Source: Mycteria americana (taxonomy: Eukaryota; Chordata; Aves; Ciconiiformes; Ciconiidae). Taken from it: a stretch of 64,000 bases of DNA. The translations under genes were made by a program, and so were the position numbers. Under the pieces are notes generated by a model that saw only the letters and a program-made list of their open reading frames with translations, was not told the DNA's origin and ran no database searches. The stretch is taken from assembly GCF_035582795.1 (NCBI RefSeq), contig NC_134365.1, positions 81,945,635 through 82,009,634 of the forward strand, in the 5' to 3' direction. The first letter of the stretch is position 1. Each line of letters opens with the position of its first letter. Of the stretch, positions 23,501 to 36,000 are shown in pieces.

Positions 23501-26500
23501 AAGGAAAATCATAAAGAGAATGATTTATTTTAAAATGCAGTTTTTACTCAAACTGTGTCCTGTCAAATGCACAATGTTTAAAATTGTTTATACTATCATA
23601 TTTTTATCTCTTTTTATGGTAACAAGTGAGATTCTCAAAGGTGCCAGCAATTGGGGTACCATCAAGAAATAAGAACTTCCCCTGAATTATTTGTAATGAA
23701 ACGCTTTGCCAGGGACTGGGAGGAATTGCCTAGAGGCTTATGGTTGTTGGTTGGATACTAGATGCTCCTTTAATGGAAGTTGGCAGCATTTATTGCTACC
23801 ATTAAGGTAGAGATAAAAAGACTGTAAATTCAAATGGGGAAGTTTGCTCATCTTCAGAAAGGTTTAAAGTTTTAGTGACTTTGTTCTATTCTGTACTACT
23901 GAGTGTTAAAGATGAAATTATAGTTGCTGACAAGCTGCATGTTAGGAAAATGTGCGTGAGCACATGTGATTTTGATTCTGCACCAGCCACATCCTGCTTG
24001 ATAACAGTCATCCCGGACGTCCATCATTTGGCATGGAAGGGTTGATTTGTGTAAATGACTTTCGGCCAACACCACCCAAAGCAGGTGCACATGAATGTTG
24101 GCTCTTTCTTGTGTTACCAGGAGCTTGACAGAGATTACCTCACATTTGCCACCCAAAGTTGTTTCTACAAAGAGCACATTAAGATGGTCACCATGAATAC
24201 TCCTTTGTGGGGATTCAGGAATAGATACTCTGGGAGCTTCTCCCAGTTCCTGCCTATCGCCTGAGAGAATTACAATCGTGATTGGCCCCTTTTCTTTTTG
24301 TGACTGACAAGTTCATAAGCATCTTCTGAAGGCACCTGCCCAGGTGTGGAATGTGTGTCCTTGTGACAGGAAAAGGAGAAGGTCTTGGTCACCATGGGAA
24401 GCTTTTACTGTGGCTGCCTTTAGGGAAGAGATAACCAGATTAGATATGTGCTGAACACATTGCAGGGATGCTGGTTCTGCACCAGCTGTTTCTCCACATG
24501 AGAAGACAAGAGATTTAATTCACCCGAACAGGTTCCTAGTATGTGGAGTTGTCTTCTTTTTTTTTAACTTAGAATTCAGGAATCTGAATCTTCTTTTGAA
24601 GATAGGTGCCTGTTGTACAGAGGAGGAGGAAGCAGCAATGTTTCCCTCAAGGTTGTTTTAACTCCCTACTTCTTCATGGATTTGCATGAAATTAGTACTG
24701 ACTAAAAGAGCTGTCAGACTTGAAGTGCCTTGCCAATTACCTCTCACACATTTAGTGCTTAGGTGCATAATTTTCGTGCTTCTGATCATGCATAGCAACC
24801 CAAACAGAAAGTCCCAGGAAACTGGTCCAGAGTGAGGGCATTTGGGTTTTAACACTTTTAGGATACAGATATTTTGGAGAGCCAGGATTTACCTTTTGGG
24901 TGGAATTTTTGCAGCCTGGCAGTGTATGTTACACTTAGGCCCAAACTAGTGCCTACCATTCAGCTGTATGCATGAATTTAATGAGTTAAGCCTGTGATTA
25001 TTCCTTTGAAAACACAATGCGCTGAGCAGCTGTTCTCTTCTGACAACAGTATCAGACCAAACAATGGCTCTTCTGCAATGAAGAAATAAGGTGATTGTCA
25101 TCAAGACTCTTCTTTCAGAAGTGTTTTAGAATAAATATAAGCAGTGTGTCAGAGTCTGGTGATAAATTATCTCAGTCACATTATTTTACGTGCTTTCCTT
25201 CATTTCTTTTCAGTTCCAGATTCAGTATCCTACAGTCATCCGTAAGTCAACTCAGATCGATGCTGGTGGAGGGAGTCACATCTGAGTTGTGGCATTCTCT
25301 TGCCTAGCAAATCAACTGTGAAAACCCATCACTCCCAGATTTGCAAGTGTGGTATATCTGATCAAGTCCTTTCAAGCCCATTGATTTCTCAGTGCCGTCG
25401 TCATTCCAAAAGCTATGACATTGTCTTTTAGGTGTGATCACTCTTTTTCACATGAGGCCTTTCCACACTGGGTTTATATGTGTTGGTTTCAGCTTCCAGT
25501 GATCAAGTGGAAAATCTGGAGAACCTGCTCAAATGTAGAAGAGAAAGCCATCTCAGACTGTAAATAATCAGACCCTTTTGTCAATCCATAGTGCAAATTC
25601 CCCATATACTGACATCAAACAGGACTACAATCACAAATCAAAACTGGTGTTGGATTTAGTGGGAGCACCAGACTGTAATAATCTAAACGGACTGTATTAC
25701 TACAGGCTGAAATAAATATGATTTTCTTAGACAAAATTAATTACAGAAAAGTATGCAATGTGGGTGGCCCCCATACCTCAGGAAGAAACCCAAACACTGT
25801 AATGACTGTCCCATGCCCTTTTCATTTTCTTTCTATCACTTTAATATTTCACATAAGGCACTGTTGGGCAGCTTCTACCCTTTGGGGCAAGGAAAACTGG
25901 TTGACAGACACTAACAGAGAATAATTTAAAACCTGCTTTTTAGCCAATGGAAATGTTGTTCAGTGATTAAGTGTGCTCTCTTTTCTTTGGTGGTGGGAGG
26001 AAAAAGGTCCTTAACTTAGGACAAATAAGCTCCTTTTGAATGACAACGATACAAGCGTAGACCAAGGGGCCTTGCAGTCTGATCAACTGGAAATTCTTGT
26101 GTTATCCTGATATTGCTTCTAACTTACTGTGTAGGCTTGGAGAGATCACTCCACCTTCTTGCATCTTCATCCCCAAATGTAACACGTAAGTAGGAATGTT
26201 CATCGTGTGGGAACACAAATGGTTTGTCTGGTGTAGTAGTGTAGTGTTTGTAAGACATCTTGAACATGTGAAAAAGTACATATATTCTCATTGTTGCAAC
26301 TGTTTACTTGGTTATTAAAACTGCTTCATGGCAAGTGGCAGGATAGAAGGCAGCCAGTAATCTCATTTTGGTCTCTGCTAATTACCTTTCTTTTGAAGTG
26401 ATGGCTATTTCCAGTCTGTTTGTTTCTTTCTTTTTTTTCAGTACCTAATAGCTTGTAGTTCACCTAAGTTTCTTAGTCTTGGTGTTCTCAAGTCTGTATC

Positions 26501-29500
26501 CAAATTCAAAACTGCTGCTTTCCTGCTGTGTCTGGGTTATCCAGTGCTTACATATCCACTATTCATCTTCTCTGTCTCGTGGACCAATTTCACTTGATAC
26601 TGACCAGCAAAAACTGGCTATGGTAGAGGATGATCCCATGTTGAAAGAAAGAACAAGAGAGAGCGCAACAGCCTCCAAAGTCCTGAGGGAGGAGTAAATG
26701 GAAAACTCTGGGAACTTTAGTCTCTTCTCATGAAATAGAGAAGCGTTTAAGAAGGTTGCTCACATCAAGGTTAAGAGAGAGCATAATAGTTTCTTCCTTT
26801 CCGGGAATGCTTTGTGGTTTTCAATGTGAAATAAGAGTTGTGTGGGGCTTAAGTTTAATCTCCTTGGCCGGTTTCCAGAGGTTTCCCTTTCTGCCCTGTC
26901 GGCTGACCTATCTTGGGCTTAATATCTGTGTTTTCCGTTCTTTGAGGATTTTGCCTTTTTACATCAGTGTCCAGCCTGTTTTGCTGAAATTACATGGTAG
27001 CAGCCTGTTGGTCTTTTCTGTTTGTTAGTCTGCTTTTCACGCTGATCTGTGTCTGTCAATCACCATGATGAAGAAGCAAAGTAATTTGTAATTCAGGTTG
27101 AACCTTTTCATTTATTCAGTTTTGGGCTCTTGGAAGAGAAGTCTACGAAGCTACAAATGCTTTGTTTCCTTTAATCCTCATTTTAGTGAGAAATGATGCT
27201 ACAGACATTCAGTTTGTGGAGATTGATCTGCGTCAGTAATGTGATAGAGAACGGAAGGCACAGAGTGTAATGACAACATTTAGCATGTAACATGCTCAAA
27301 GCCCTACACAAGCAGAGATTACTCATCCCTATCGTCCCTGAAAGGTAAGATATATACTGTAAATGGTGTTAAAGCAGAGACGATCCTTGAGTATCTGTCA
27401 GTATTACCAATGAATTGACTACCTAGAGTCCTCCTCAGAGGGCAGAAACCATCAGCATCCATGGTACGTTATATTGATTTTGCATTTACAATAATGACCA
27501 AAGGGTGGCTCCCCATCCCCACAGTAAGTCTTAGGAACCTGAACAAATGTTGTAAGATACAGAGTTTAACTGTCTTTACAATATTAACACTGCCATTCTT
27601 GGAGTATGTTTTCTATCTAATCAACTTAGAGCCTATTTCAGTGTAATCTCTGTCTTTTTTTCTTAGAAAGGAGAGTGGTGTTTGGAAAAGGAGTCTGGAT
27701 TTTGTGAACTGATAGGGATCATGCATTCACAGCTTTAAAATTGCTATCCCAATTATATATGGTATGTGGATTTTTTTCTAAAAGCATTGACATTACCAGT
27801 AAACAGATGTTATGTCCTATGAATATCAGTATTTTCTAAAGTAAGTTTCAGTTTCTTTATTGTGATTAGAAGAGTGAAACGTTTAATTTCTGAAATACAA
27901 ACTGTCTCTTATAAAAGAAAAGGAATCACTGCAATTACTGTATTTCTCTAGTGGAAGGCAGATTAGACAGTGTCCAGTTTTAGAGTATCCAGTTATATGA
28001 TGTGCTGCACATATTCAACTCGTATATGCTTCAGTAGGAGAAGAAGATGTTCAGCACCTGAGCAAAGATATTTCCTGTTTGTTGGTACTTGTACCATTAT
28101 TTAAGATTCAGCAGTGAATGCAAACTCTCTGAATCCTCCTTCCTTCACTCCATTTTTCAGTTGAAATTTATGATTATTTGATCTGTTGTTGATTTTCCAC
28201 TCTCTGATATTATCCAGATGTTTTCAAGAGTGTGCCTGGTGATAAGACACCCTTTATAAATAATTTTCAGAAATTAAAGTAGTTTACTTGAGTCACTGTC
28301 TTTTGCCTATGAAGATTTTACGTAGCCACAGCTCTATCATTTTTCTGCTAGCATGCTTCTCTAATGCTGCCCCACATTTACCTTGATCACCATATCATCC
28401 TCTATGAGCACCCCAAACTGGTAGCACTCTTGGATGAGGCTAAGCTGATCATATAATAGCTTATGTTGTACTGCAATTCCCAAATTTCTTTCCCAGAACA
28501 AACTTTTAATGCACTGCTGCTACTGTACAGTAAATCAACTTTGACTTATGAGACACTGTCAGTCCACAAATCACTGCAGAAATGAGATTTCTGACACAAC
28601 TGTCAACCTCCTCTATGCTGGAAGCTGCCTGTCTCTTTTGGAGTTATACCCAACCCTTCTTGTTCAAGATTCCTGTAAACAAGTGCAAGTCAAGTGATAA
28701 AGAGCCCTACTGTAGGGAATTCCTGGCAATATTACACTTCAAAATGAAAATTAACTGTTGTGTGGGTTTTGATCTTCCCATTCCTCCCCTTTGTGATACC
28801 CCATCAACTTCTCCAAGGATACATAGGTCCATCCATGTCTTCCATGTGATGTTTTTTCCTCAGATAATGTTTTCCAAGGAAAGAGATCTTTTTTTTTCTC
28901 CACTCACCTTCTATAATTAGAAAACCTAAAATCCTCTTTCCAAGAATCTTCCTAATATTAAGTTCTTGTGTCTTCAAAATGACTTAGCCTATAAACTTTC
29001 TGGTCATGCTTTGAAAAATTATTCTGTAGAATTTTGAGTACTTTCTTCTATTTAGTGAGTATTCACAATATAAGGGATTTATGCAGTCTAAGGGTAGTGA
29101 AGTCTTATGTCTAGCTCTTCAAGGATGCGACTTCAGCTATGCAAGGTTTGAAATATAAGAAGCTTAGTCTCCTTTGGAACTTAGACTATTTTCAAGATTT
29201 ACACTATTCACTGAGGTTAAAAAACTTGTAACTGAACAGTGTTTTGGAAGGTGATGTTAGAAAGGCTCTGTCTTCATCTTTGGATATTGCTATTACAATT
29301 TTCTTTTTCTACTAGGGATATTACATATGTCTGGTATTACATTGTTTTGCCTTTTTACTTGGTTGTAAGGGAAATTTTGCCCTTTTACAGGTAGGGCCTA
29401 GATTTACTGTGAAGACCAGAGCTGTGTCATTTAAGAATGTGTATTTTCCAGTTGTAAATTATCGATTGATGATAACTGCTCTGAAGCCCATAAAAACATG

Positions 29501-29960
29501 ATTTTGGGTGGTAGAGGTGGAGATAAAGTCAGAAAACAGATGCTTAGGAACAGCCATTCTCTAACCTCCAGGCATAAGCAATTTTTAAATGCAGAAGCAG
29601 GCAGAAGTTTTAAATGGTTTTCAAATAACAGCTCCTTTTTCCCTCTTCCCATCTCTCCCCCTGCAACTCAAACACTTTCAACCACAATAATTTGTGGCAA
29701 GGCATCTGTGCATTTGGAAGAAAATGTTAGTGGTGAGGTAGGAATGCACTGCTTGGGCAGGTGATCCCTTATCAGAACTGCTACTTGGCAGACCAAGAAA
29801 CCTTCCTTCAGCTTTTCTGGATGACTCTCTGACTGACATTTATGACTCTTTAATGACATGTTATCTGCTAACGTATGTATAATGATAGGTGAGGCAGGGA
29901 GAGGAATCACAGAAGCCCTATTGTGTACCTAATAGCAGATGCACAATAGGCTTGCAGAGA
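23501..29960. other. 3' UTR extension or intergenic DNA, no gene recognised
   Basis: AT-rich DNA without recognisable coding exons on either strand. Its first kilobases could belong to a distal KLHL42 3' UTR. A MIR-like fossil at about 26105-26205 is listed separately. The 112-codon frame at 28582-28920 has no recognisable domain and is taken as chance. Confidence 0.6.
26105..26205 (+). repeat. MIR-like SINE fossil, 3' half
   Basis: TGCTTCTAACTTACTGTGTA, GGCTTGGAGAGATCACTCCA and CATCTTCATCCCCAAATGTA follow the order of the MIR core and tail ('ctaacttgctgtgtgacc', 'ttgggcaagtcactt', 'cctcagtttccccatctgtaaa'). Confidence 0.5.
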
Positions 29961-29974
29961 GACTTTTTTAAATA

Positions 29975-30031
29975 GGGCCTGATCCAAAGCCTTTTGATGT
30001 TAATAAAAAGAACTAGCTTTGAATTAGGCAC
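29975..30031. repeat. Decayed palindromic (MITE-like) element
   Basis: GGGCCTGATCCAAAGCC at the left and AGCTTTGAATTAGGCAC at the right form inverted arms with 12 of 15 bases pairing around a 23-base centre. I recognise the GGGCCTGATCCAAAGCCC palindrome as a common interspersed motif in bird, turtle and crocodile DNA; I do not recall its family name. Confidence 0.5.
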
Positions 30032-30039
30032 ATATTTCA

Positions 30040-33000
30040 GTGAATTAGTTAATTCTGAAAGAATCTGAAGAGATATTAGCTGTACAATTGGCTGATGAAA
30101 GAAGAGGCATAGACAGAAGACCTGGAGAATCTTATTAGAGTGTGATCTCTGATATGCCCCACCTGTGTTTTTTGTGTTGAATTTCAATGTGAAGTTGTCC
30201 ATCTCTGTTAACACAAGTCTTTCAAATGTAGTGGCTCTAAAGTAGTCAGAAGAATGATGTTTTCCTAAGAATATCTGGGGAAAGGTGAACATCTCTGCAG
30301 TTATGCTGTTGGGAAGTCACTGAGAAAACATTGCTCATACTTCATGACTCTGAACAGCAAAGCACTGTTGTGTGTCCTGCTCTACGTTTTCTTGTACCAA
30401 GAAATGTGGTATGGGGGATTGAAATGTTTTATTTTATATCATGGTGCTATGAGATCTTGTTTGTTTGTTTTGTTTCTTTCTACAGTGTCCCCTCAAAAAA
30501 AAAATGTATATAGTCATTTGGATCTTTCTCTCACATGCTATAATAATGCCATACCCAGAAAAATTCAGAGTATGGTCATGTGGAACAGACATGCATCATT
30601 CCTGTTTTACATTGTCAATATATACAAATACAAAAGATTTATTTGCACAAGGATTGGAACTTTGGCTGATATTCCATGCAAGGTGAAACAGCTCCAGGAA
30701 CTGTTTGAGAGCAAACCACCTCAAGGCTATACCTTTATAGGAAAGATAAGGGTGTGTCCCAAGTAGTGAGTGGAAATCCTTGAAGAAGGGGATAGACTTG
30801 AATCCAAATCTCTTATTTCTTGGCAAATTTCCAGGTAAACATAGTCCCGTCTCTTTTCAGTTTGTATGTGTAACTGGTTTTTATAATTTGCTTAAGCCAA
30901 AAATTTTTGCAGGCTTTATTTGGGATAATCAAACTGTGTTTTTTCAGAAAATAAAATATTTACCCAAAGCTATCTACGTATAACACCCCCAGATTAGGAT
31001 GTTCAAGCTTGCATTTCCTATGTATTAATTCCCTTGCTATTTTTTCTAAATCTGTTTCTGCTACTAGAGCATTCAAATGAATCTTGTTAATGCTGTGTCC
31101 TCTGCGTGTTTGCAAAGCAGCTCATGAAACAAGTGTCCCTCTGTCCATCAGCCTGGTATAATTGTACCTATCTATGGGGAACTGGGCATGGGCTTTACTG
31201 GCACTCTGGTTTCATCAGGGCAGTTGGTCAGAGTGTCTTGAACCTGCTGTTCCAGATTAGTTGTAAAGACGGTCTGCAATTTTGAGGAGTGACTGTTGTT
31301 GACCAGTGTGGCCATAATGCCCCTAGAAAATCCCCTTTCCAAGTAGCATAATGTAATAGTAACTCTGATGTTGTTTCCTTCTGGATTTTTGGTTGATCCA
31401 TCTACCCTCCAACACCTTCAAACTAGAGTGATCTTCTTCTGCCAGCTGCATTGCATAAAAAGTTCCACTCTCTCTGTGGTCCCTGAAGTCCAAAATAAAC
31501 ATACAGGAACATACACTTTTTCACCCTTTCTGGGCCCAGCACTCAGCGGACTCCTCACCCCTCCAACGGTCAATAGAACAAAAAAAAAAAAAGGCAAATA
31601 CTTCCATCCCACTTGGGATCAGGGACCCCTAAGTCACTGGCAGCCAGAAAAATCACTAATTTTCTGCCAGGCCTTCTTCACCAAAGGGAGGCTTTAATTG
31701 GGAACAGTCTCCCTTGGCTTCAGGCCCCTCAGTTAGTCACCATTAATAGCTGGATACTCACCCTGTCAAGCTCTTCCCTGCCAGTCTAACACCTACTTCC
31801 TTCAGGTGCTGTAGGGTGGGACATATTAGGAACTCAGCAGCCCATTAATTCTTTCCTGATTTCTGTGGGAGGTCTTACCAGAAGTTCAAGATTTTCTTCA
31901 GAGACAGAAAGTTTGGGATTCGAGTTCCACCCTCTGTAGCAAGCATGGACCATGCATAGTAATACTATGGCAATACGATTCCTAGACAGGAATCTACCTG
32001 TCTTTTTATCAGAATTAAAATGCATTTGTGCTTTAAAAGTAAATGAAGGCAAAGGCCAAGAAAATGTTCTGCTGCAATGAAAATTTTAATTGGGGTACAG
32101 AGTACACAGGTAATTGCAGCGTTCACAGGTAGGTACAGCAATGGCAACTCAGTAGGCACAGACAGAGACTTAGAAAAAAGGGACAAAGGTTTTTCAGCAT
32201 GCTCTACAATGCCTTAAGCACTGGGGCATTAAATTTCAGGCATTTCAGAATGGACTCTGATGTTTCCGTAAGTTCAGCGCTTAAGTGCTTTCTGAAAGAG
32301 TTTCTAAGTAGGCATCTAGAAGATCTAGTCAATCGCTCTGAGCTCTTTCTGTGAATTTTACTAAGTAGCTCTCTGTATCTTCCTCTTCTGAACGCTTTGC
32401 AACTTTGAAAGCACTGTTTGCTCAACGGAACAAATTAAATGGGGTAGGCTTCCCTCAAGCTGTGTTATCTGGACAGAAATAGTGAGGCACTTGCCTCACT
32501 TCCAGTGTGGAAGTGGAGTTCTTCTAGTTCACATCTCCATAGCTTTTGTACCATGTATTTTAGATAAGAGATTGCAAAATGTATTGTATTTGTACTGTCC
32601 ATTAAGAGCTGTTGAACAGCCATCAGTAAACAAGAATAGCATGACGCAGGAAAGACTTAGTTAAGCATTAAGCTAAGCAACAGAGAGGGAGTGCATACTC
32701 AAAGGAACAGAGAGACAGAGAAACAGAAGTACCTGGAAATAAAGGGTCTATATCTGTACAACAAAATGATAAACAGACTTTTGGTTTTGGATGCACACTG
32801 CTTTTGTGCAGGTGTTTGTCTACCCATCCACCCATTTTTTAATTTCCTTTAAGCCAGAGGTTTTTTTATCAAATTCTGAGAGATGTCTGTTCTTTTTTCA
32901 CCCTTCATTTTCCTCTCCCGTCTCCTGTGTTTTCTGTGGCAGGGAAATTCCTCGCATGTTATAGATGATTTTGGGAAGAGGGGGCAGCCTTGCACTTCTC

Positions 33001-36000
33001 TCTCTCCATTATTTTCTGACAGCAGTAGCCATTAGGGAATATTTAGGACCCGGAGTTCTTTACCGCACTTTTTAGCGTTATTCACTTAAAACTGCCATTC
33101 TGTTCGAAGGAATAATCTATTAATTTGGGACTCAAATCTGCAGAACAAATATCAGTTTTGATGTCATGTGTTATGATGCTGGTGGAATCCCAGAATTGCC
33201 AACAGCTGTGAAAATTATTTAGCTGATAGTTTGCTACCAAGACCTGGCAGGCTTGTAGAATATCGAAAAGTGACCTTTTTTGGTGACCTCAGAAAAGCCA
33301 TTTCCCAGGCTTTGCCATCACAGGTCTCCGTGGTTTACAGACGAGCTATATGAATAAGGAGCCAGTACAGAGTACCCACAGCAGAAGTCTCAGGCTGAAC
33401 CATATTGATTTGCACCACAGCGTGTTTTTTAAAGCAGCAAGAGGTGGCTAAATGGGGGAGGCAAAGATGTATTTCCTTTCCTATAACCCTGAGAATATTT
33501 CACAGTGGACTTGTTCCAGGTAGTTGACAGTTTAATCTGTGCTGGGTCAAATGGATTGCATAGCGTTCAGAGTTTTTTGGTATGAAGAAATGCTATTCAG
33601 CAGGCTCAGATGGGAATTAATCTGCCTCGGTGGAAGTAGCCCAGTGAAGTTAGGAGTGAAAGGTCCCTTTTCTGCATGTGTTTCAACCAGCTCTGCTTGA
33701 CCATGGCACCAAGGTACCTTTTGTGTCATAGTCTGAGATATCTTCAGCTGTCCAGCTGGTGAGAGTCTCTAGGAAGGCTGTGGTTTCATTGCATTTGGTC
33801 TCTGTGTATGTGTATAAATGAATCTGTGTACACATTCATCCAGGCCCTTGCTCCAAAAATTATTAGCCACTGTTATCTCTCCAAAGCTTTTCCTTCAACT
33901 TTATGGCAAGTTTAATCTAAAAGAGATCCACTTCCACATAGTTGCTCTCACTCAAGCTGAATTTGAATGCCTAATTACAAACTTAACACTTCCAGCGCAT
34001 AAAAATACAGAGAAGCTAAAATAATCTTAACATTTGAAATATAAAAACTTATAAATTCTCAAATTTTATATGGATCTACACCCCAGGTAAGATGGATTTA
34101 ATGACTTCTTAATGATGCATGTACTCTGACCCACACAAACTTACAATTCCAAATGCGGTTTTGACACAAACTCCCATTTGTCAAATGTTATAAAAATGTC
34201 ATACTTTGCATTGTTTGAGAGCATTTCAAAAAGTAAAACTCATACACCTAGGATAAACTCGACGCATTTATTCCACAGTTTTAGTGTACTGCTTTTGAGA
34301 AGCATACCATGCAGTCTATAAACATTTATCATATAATACATTTCCTTTAGTAAATATTTAAGTAGCTACGTAACCTATTCCAACACAGATGTAGACTTCC
34401 CCATGGCTGGGGGAAGAAGAAGATGTTGCTAGGTGTTGCTATACTAAGTGCTATACGAAGTGCACAACCTGCTTTTGCAATAGCAGTGCATCTGTTATCT
34501 AGAATAAATACGTGGGTTTAACTCTGTGAAAAGATTATTTGTATGAAATAAAAAGCTTCAATGAGTGGAGGCTTATTTTAATTGTATGTTTATGCAGCTC
34601 TTGATCATGATGGCAATCTCTTTTCTTAGGCTTTTCAGTAACAGTAATAATTCCCTGTTTAAGGAGAGAGCCAAACTGCACTAAAAGACACCATTGGGGT
34701 TGGAAGGTGCAGATTTGCTGAACAGAGTATGACCTGGCCTCTTAAATCCCATGTTCCCAGGGCAATACGTTAATAGCACTTTTGGCACCTGTGTTAGCAA
34801 TGTATCCTGGGTTTAACTGTATGTCTGTTCTCCCTGTCCTACGCTTCCATTTCACCTCTTATATTTAAAGGTAGGACTCTGATTTTCCTCAACTAAAGAT
34901 ACACATATTGCATGAAACATGTTTATTGCTGGGCTGTACAGTCTTCAAAGGAAATTGAGAGAAGGTCAGTTCTTGTTAGCTGTGGAAGATGGGAGATCGA
35001 CTTTGCTTTCCCCTCCAGTCAAAATATTCCAGAGACTAGAGATCACTTACAAAAATATGATGCGTTTGCCTGCGGCTTTATCATGATGTCATTATAGGCT
35101 TGCGATAACAGCACTCCAGTAAGACACAATAATAACACACATACGCGTGGTCACACTCTGTTTAACTTCTAAGTTTATTCTGCTTTTGCCTCCAGTACTT
35201 CTTCTGTCTGATCCTATATGATTTGAAAGCATTCCCAATGGGCCAGGAGCAAAGCCCTGGGCTCTGGCATCCCTGGCGCTCTGTGTTCCCTTACTGGCTC
35301 GCTGGTGGAGTCCCTTTAATGTGAAGTTAATCACGTTCTTTTGAGCTGTTTATGACCACAAATTGGATGTGAAATAATAAACATTGGCAGCTCTTTTCAA
35401 TAATAAAGGTATCTCAGAACTGACTATCAATTTCTTGAAGAAAGGACTTTTGTGTATAACCATTTAAAGCAATTTGTCCTTGAGTGTCCTTGAGATGCAA
35501 GGAGAATGTTAAGAAATTCTCCTTGCATCTTCCAGGGCTTTCAGGCTCTTTTATACCTTACACAGCTTGAGAAGCTTTGCTTTATTTTTTTCAAATTTAG
35601 AAAAACTTTCAAGAAAGATAAAAATACCACCACTTCGACTAATTATTTGATGTCTAGTAACAGTGTGTGGTTAACTGGGGCAGCACAGGAAAAGTATCTT
35701 CACTTTCTTGCTTCAATTTTGAAAGAGATTATTTCTTTCCATCTCTTTCCCTGATGGTTACAGAAATTTGCTGTTAACTTACCCACTGACAAAAATTCAG
35801 ATACAGTATGAAGAGCAGTATTGACGCCTAATGAATATAAACTAAACAAGATTGATGTTATTTTTTAAAGTAGAAATTTGGGCTCTTAAACAGCTCAAAG
35901 GGCTTGCCTACCCTAGAAAACTCTGTGGTGCTTAAACAGCTGGAGAATGTTGTTAATTCCAGGTTATTTCTTCCTTTTGTCTCCTAACTCACATTTTCAA

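Noticed and set aside
28582-28920. 112-codon plus-strand frame
   Set aside because: No domain, no splice partners and no homology recalled.
30344-30766. 140-codon plus-strand frame rich in hydrophobic residues
   Set aside because: AT-rich random-looking sequence with two competing frames on the same strand and no family resemblance.
31699-31722. GGAACAGTCTCCCTTGG, resembling a CR1 3' segment
   Set aside because: Only a single short match with no co-linear flanking similarity; not enough to call a repeat.
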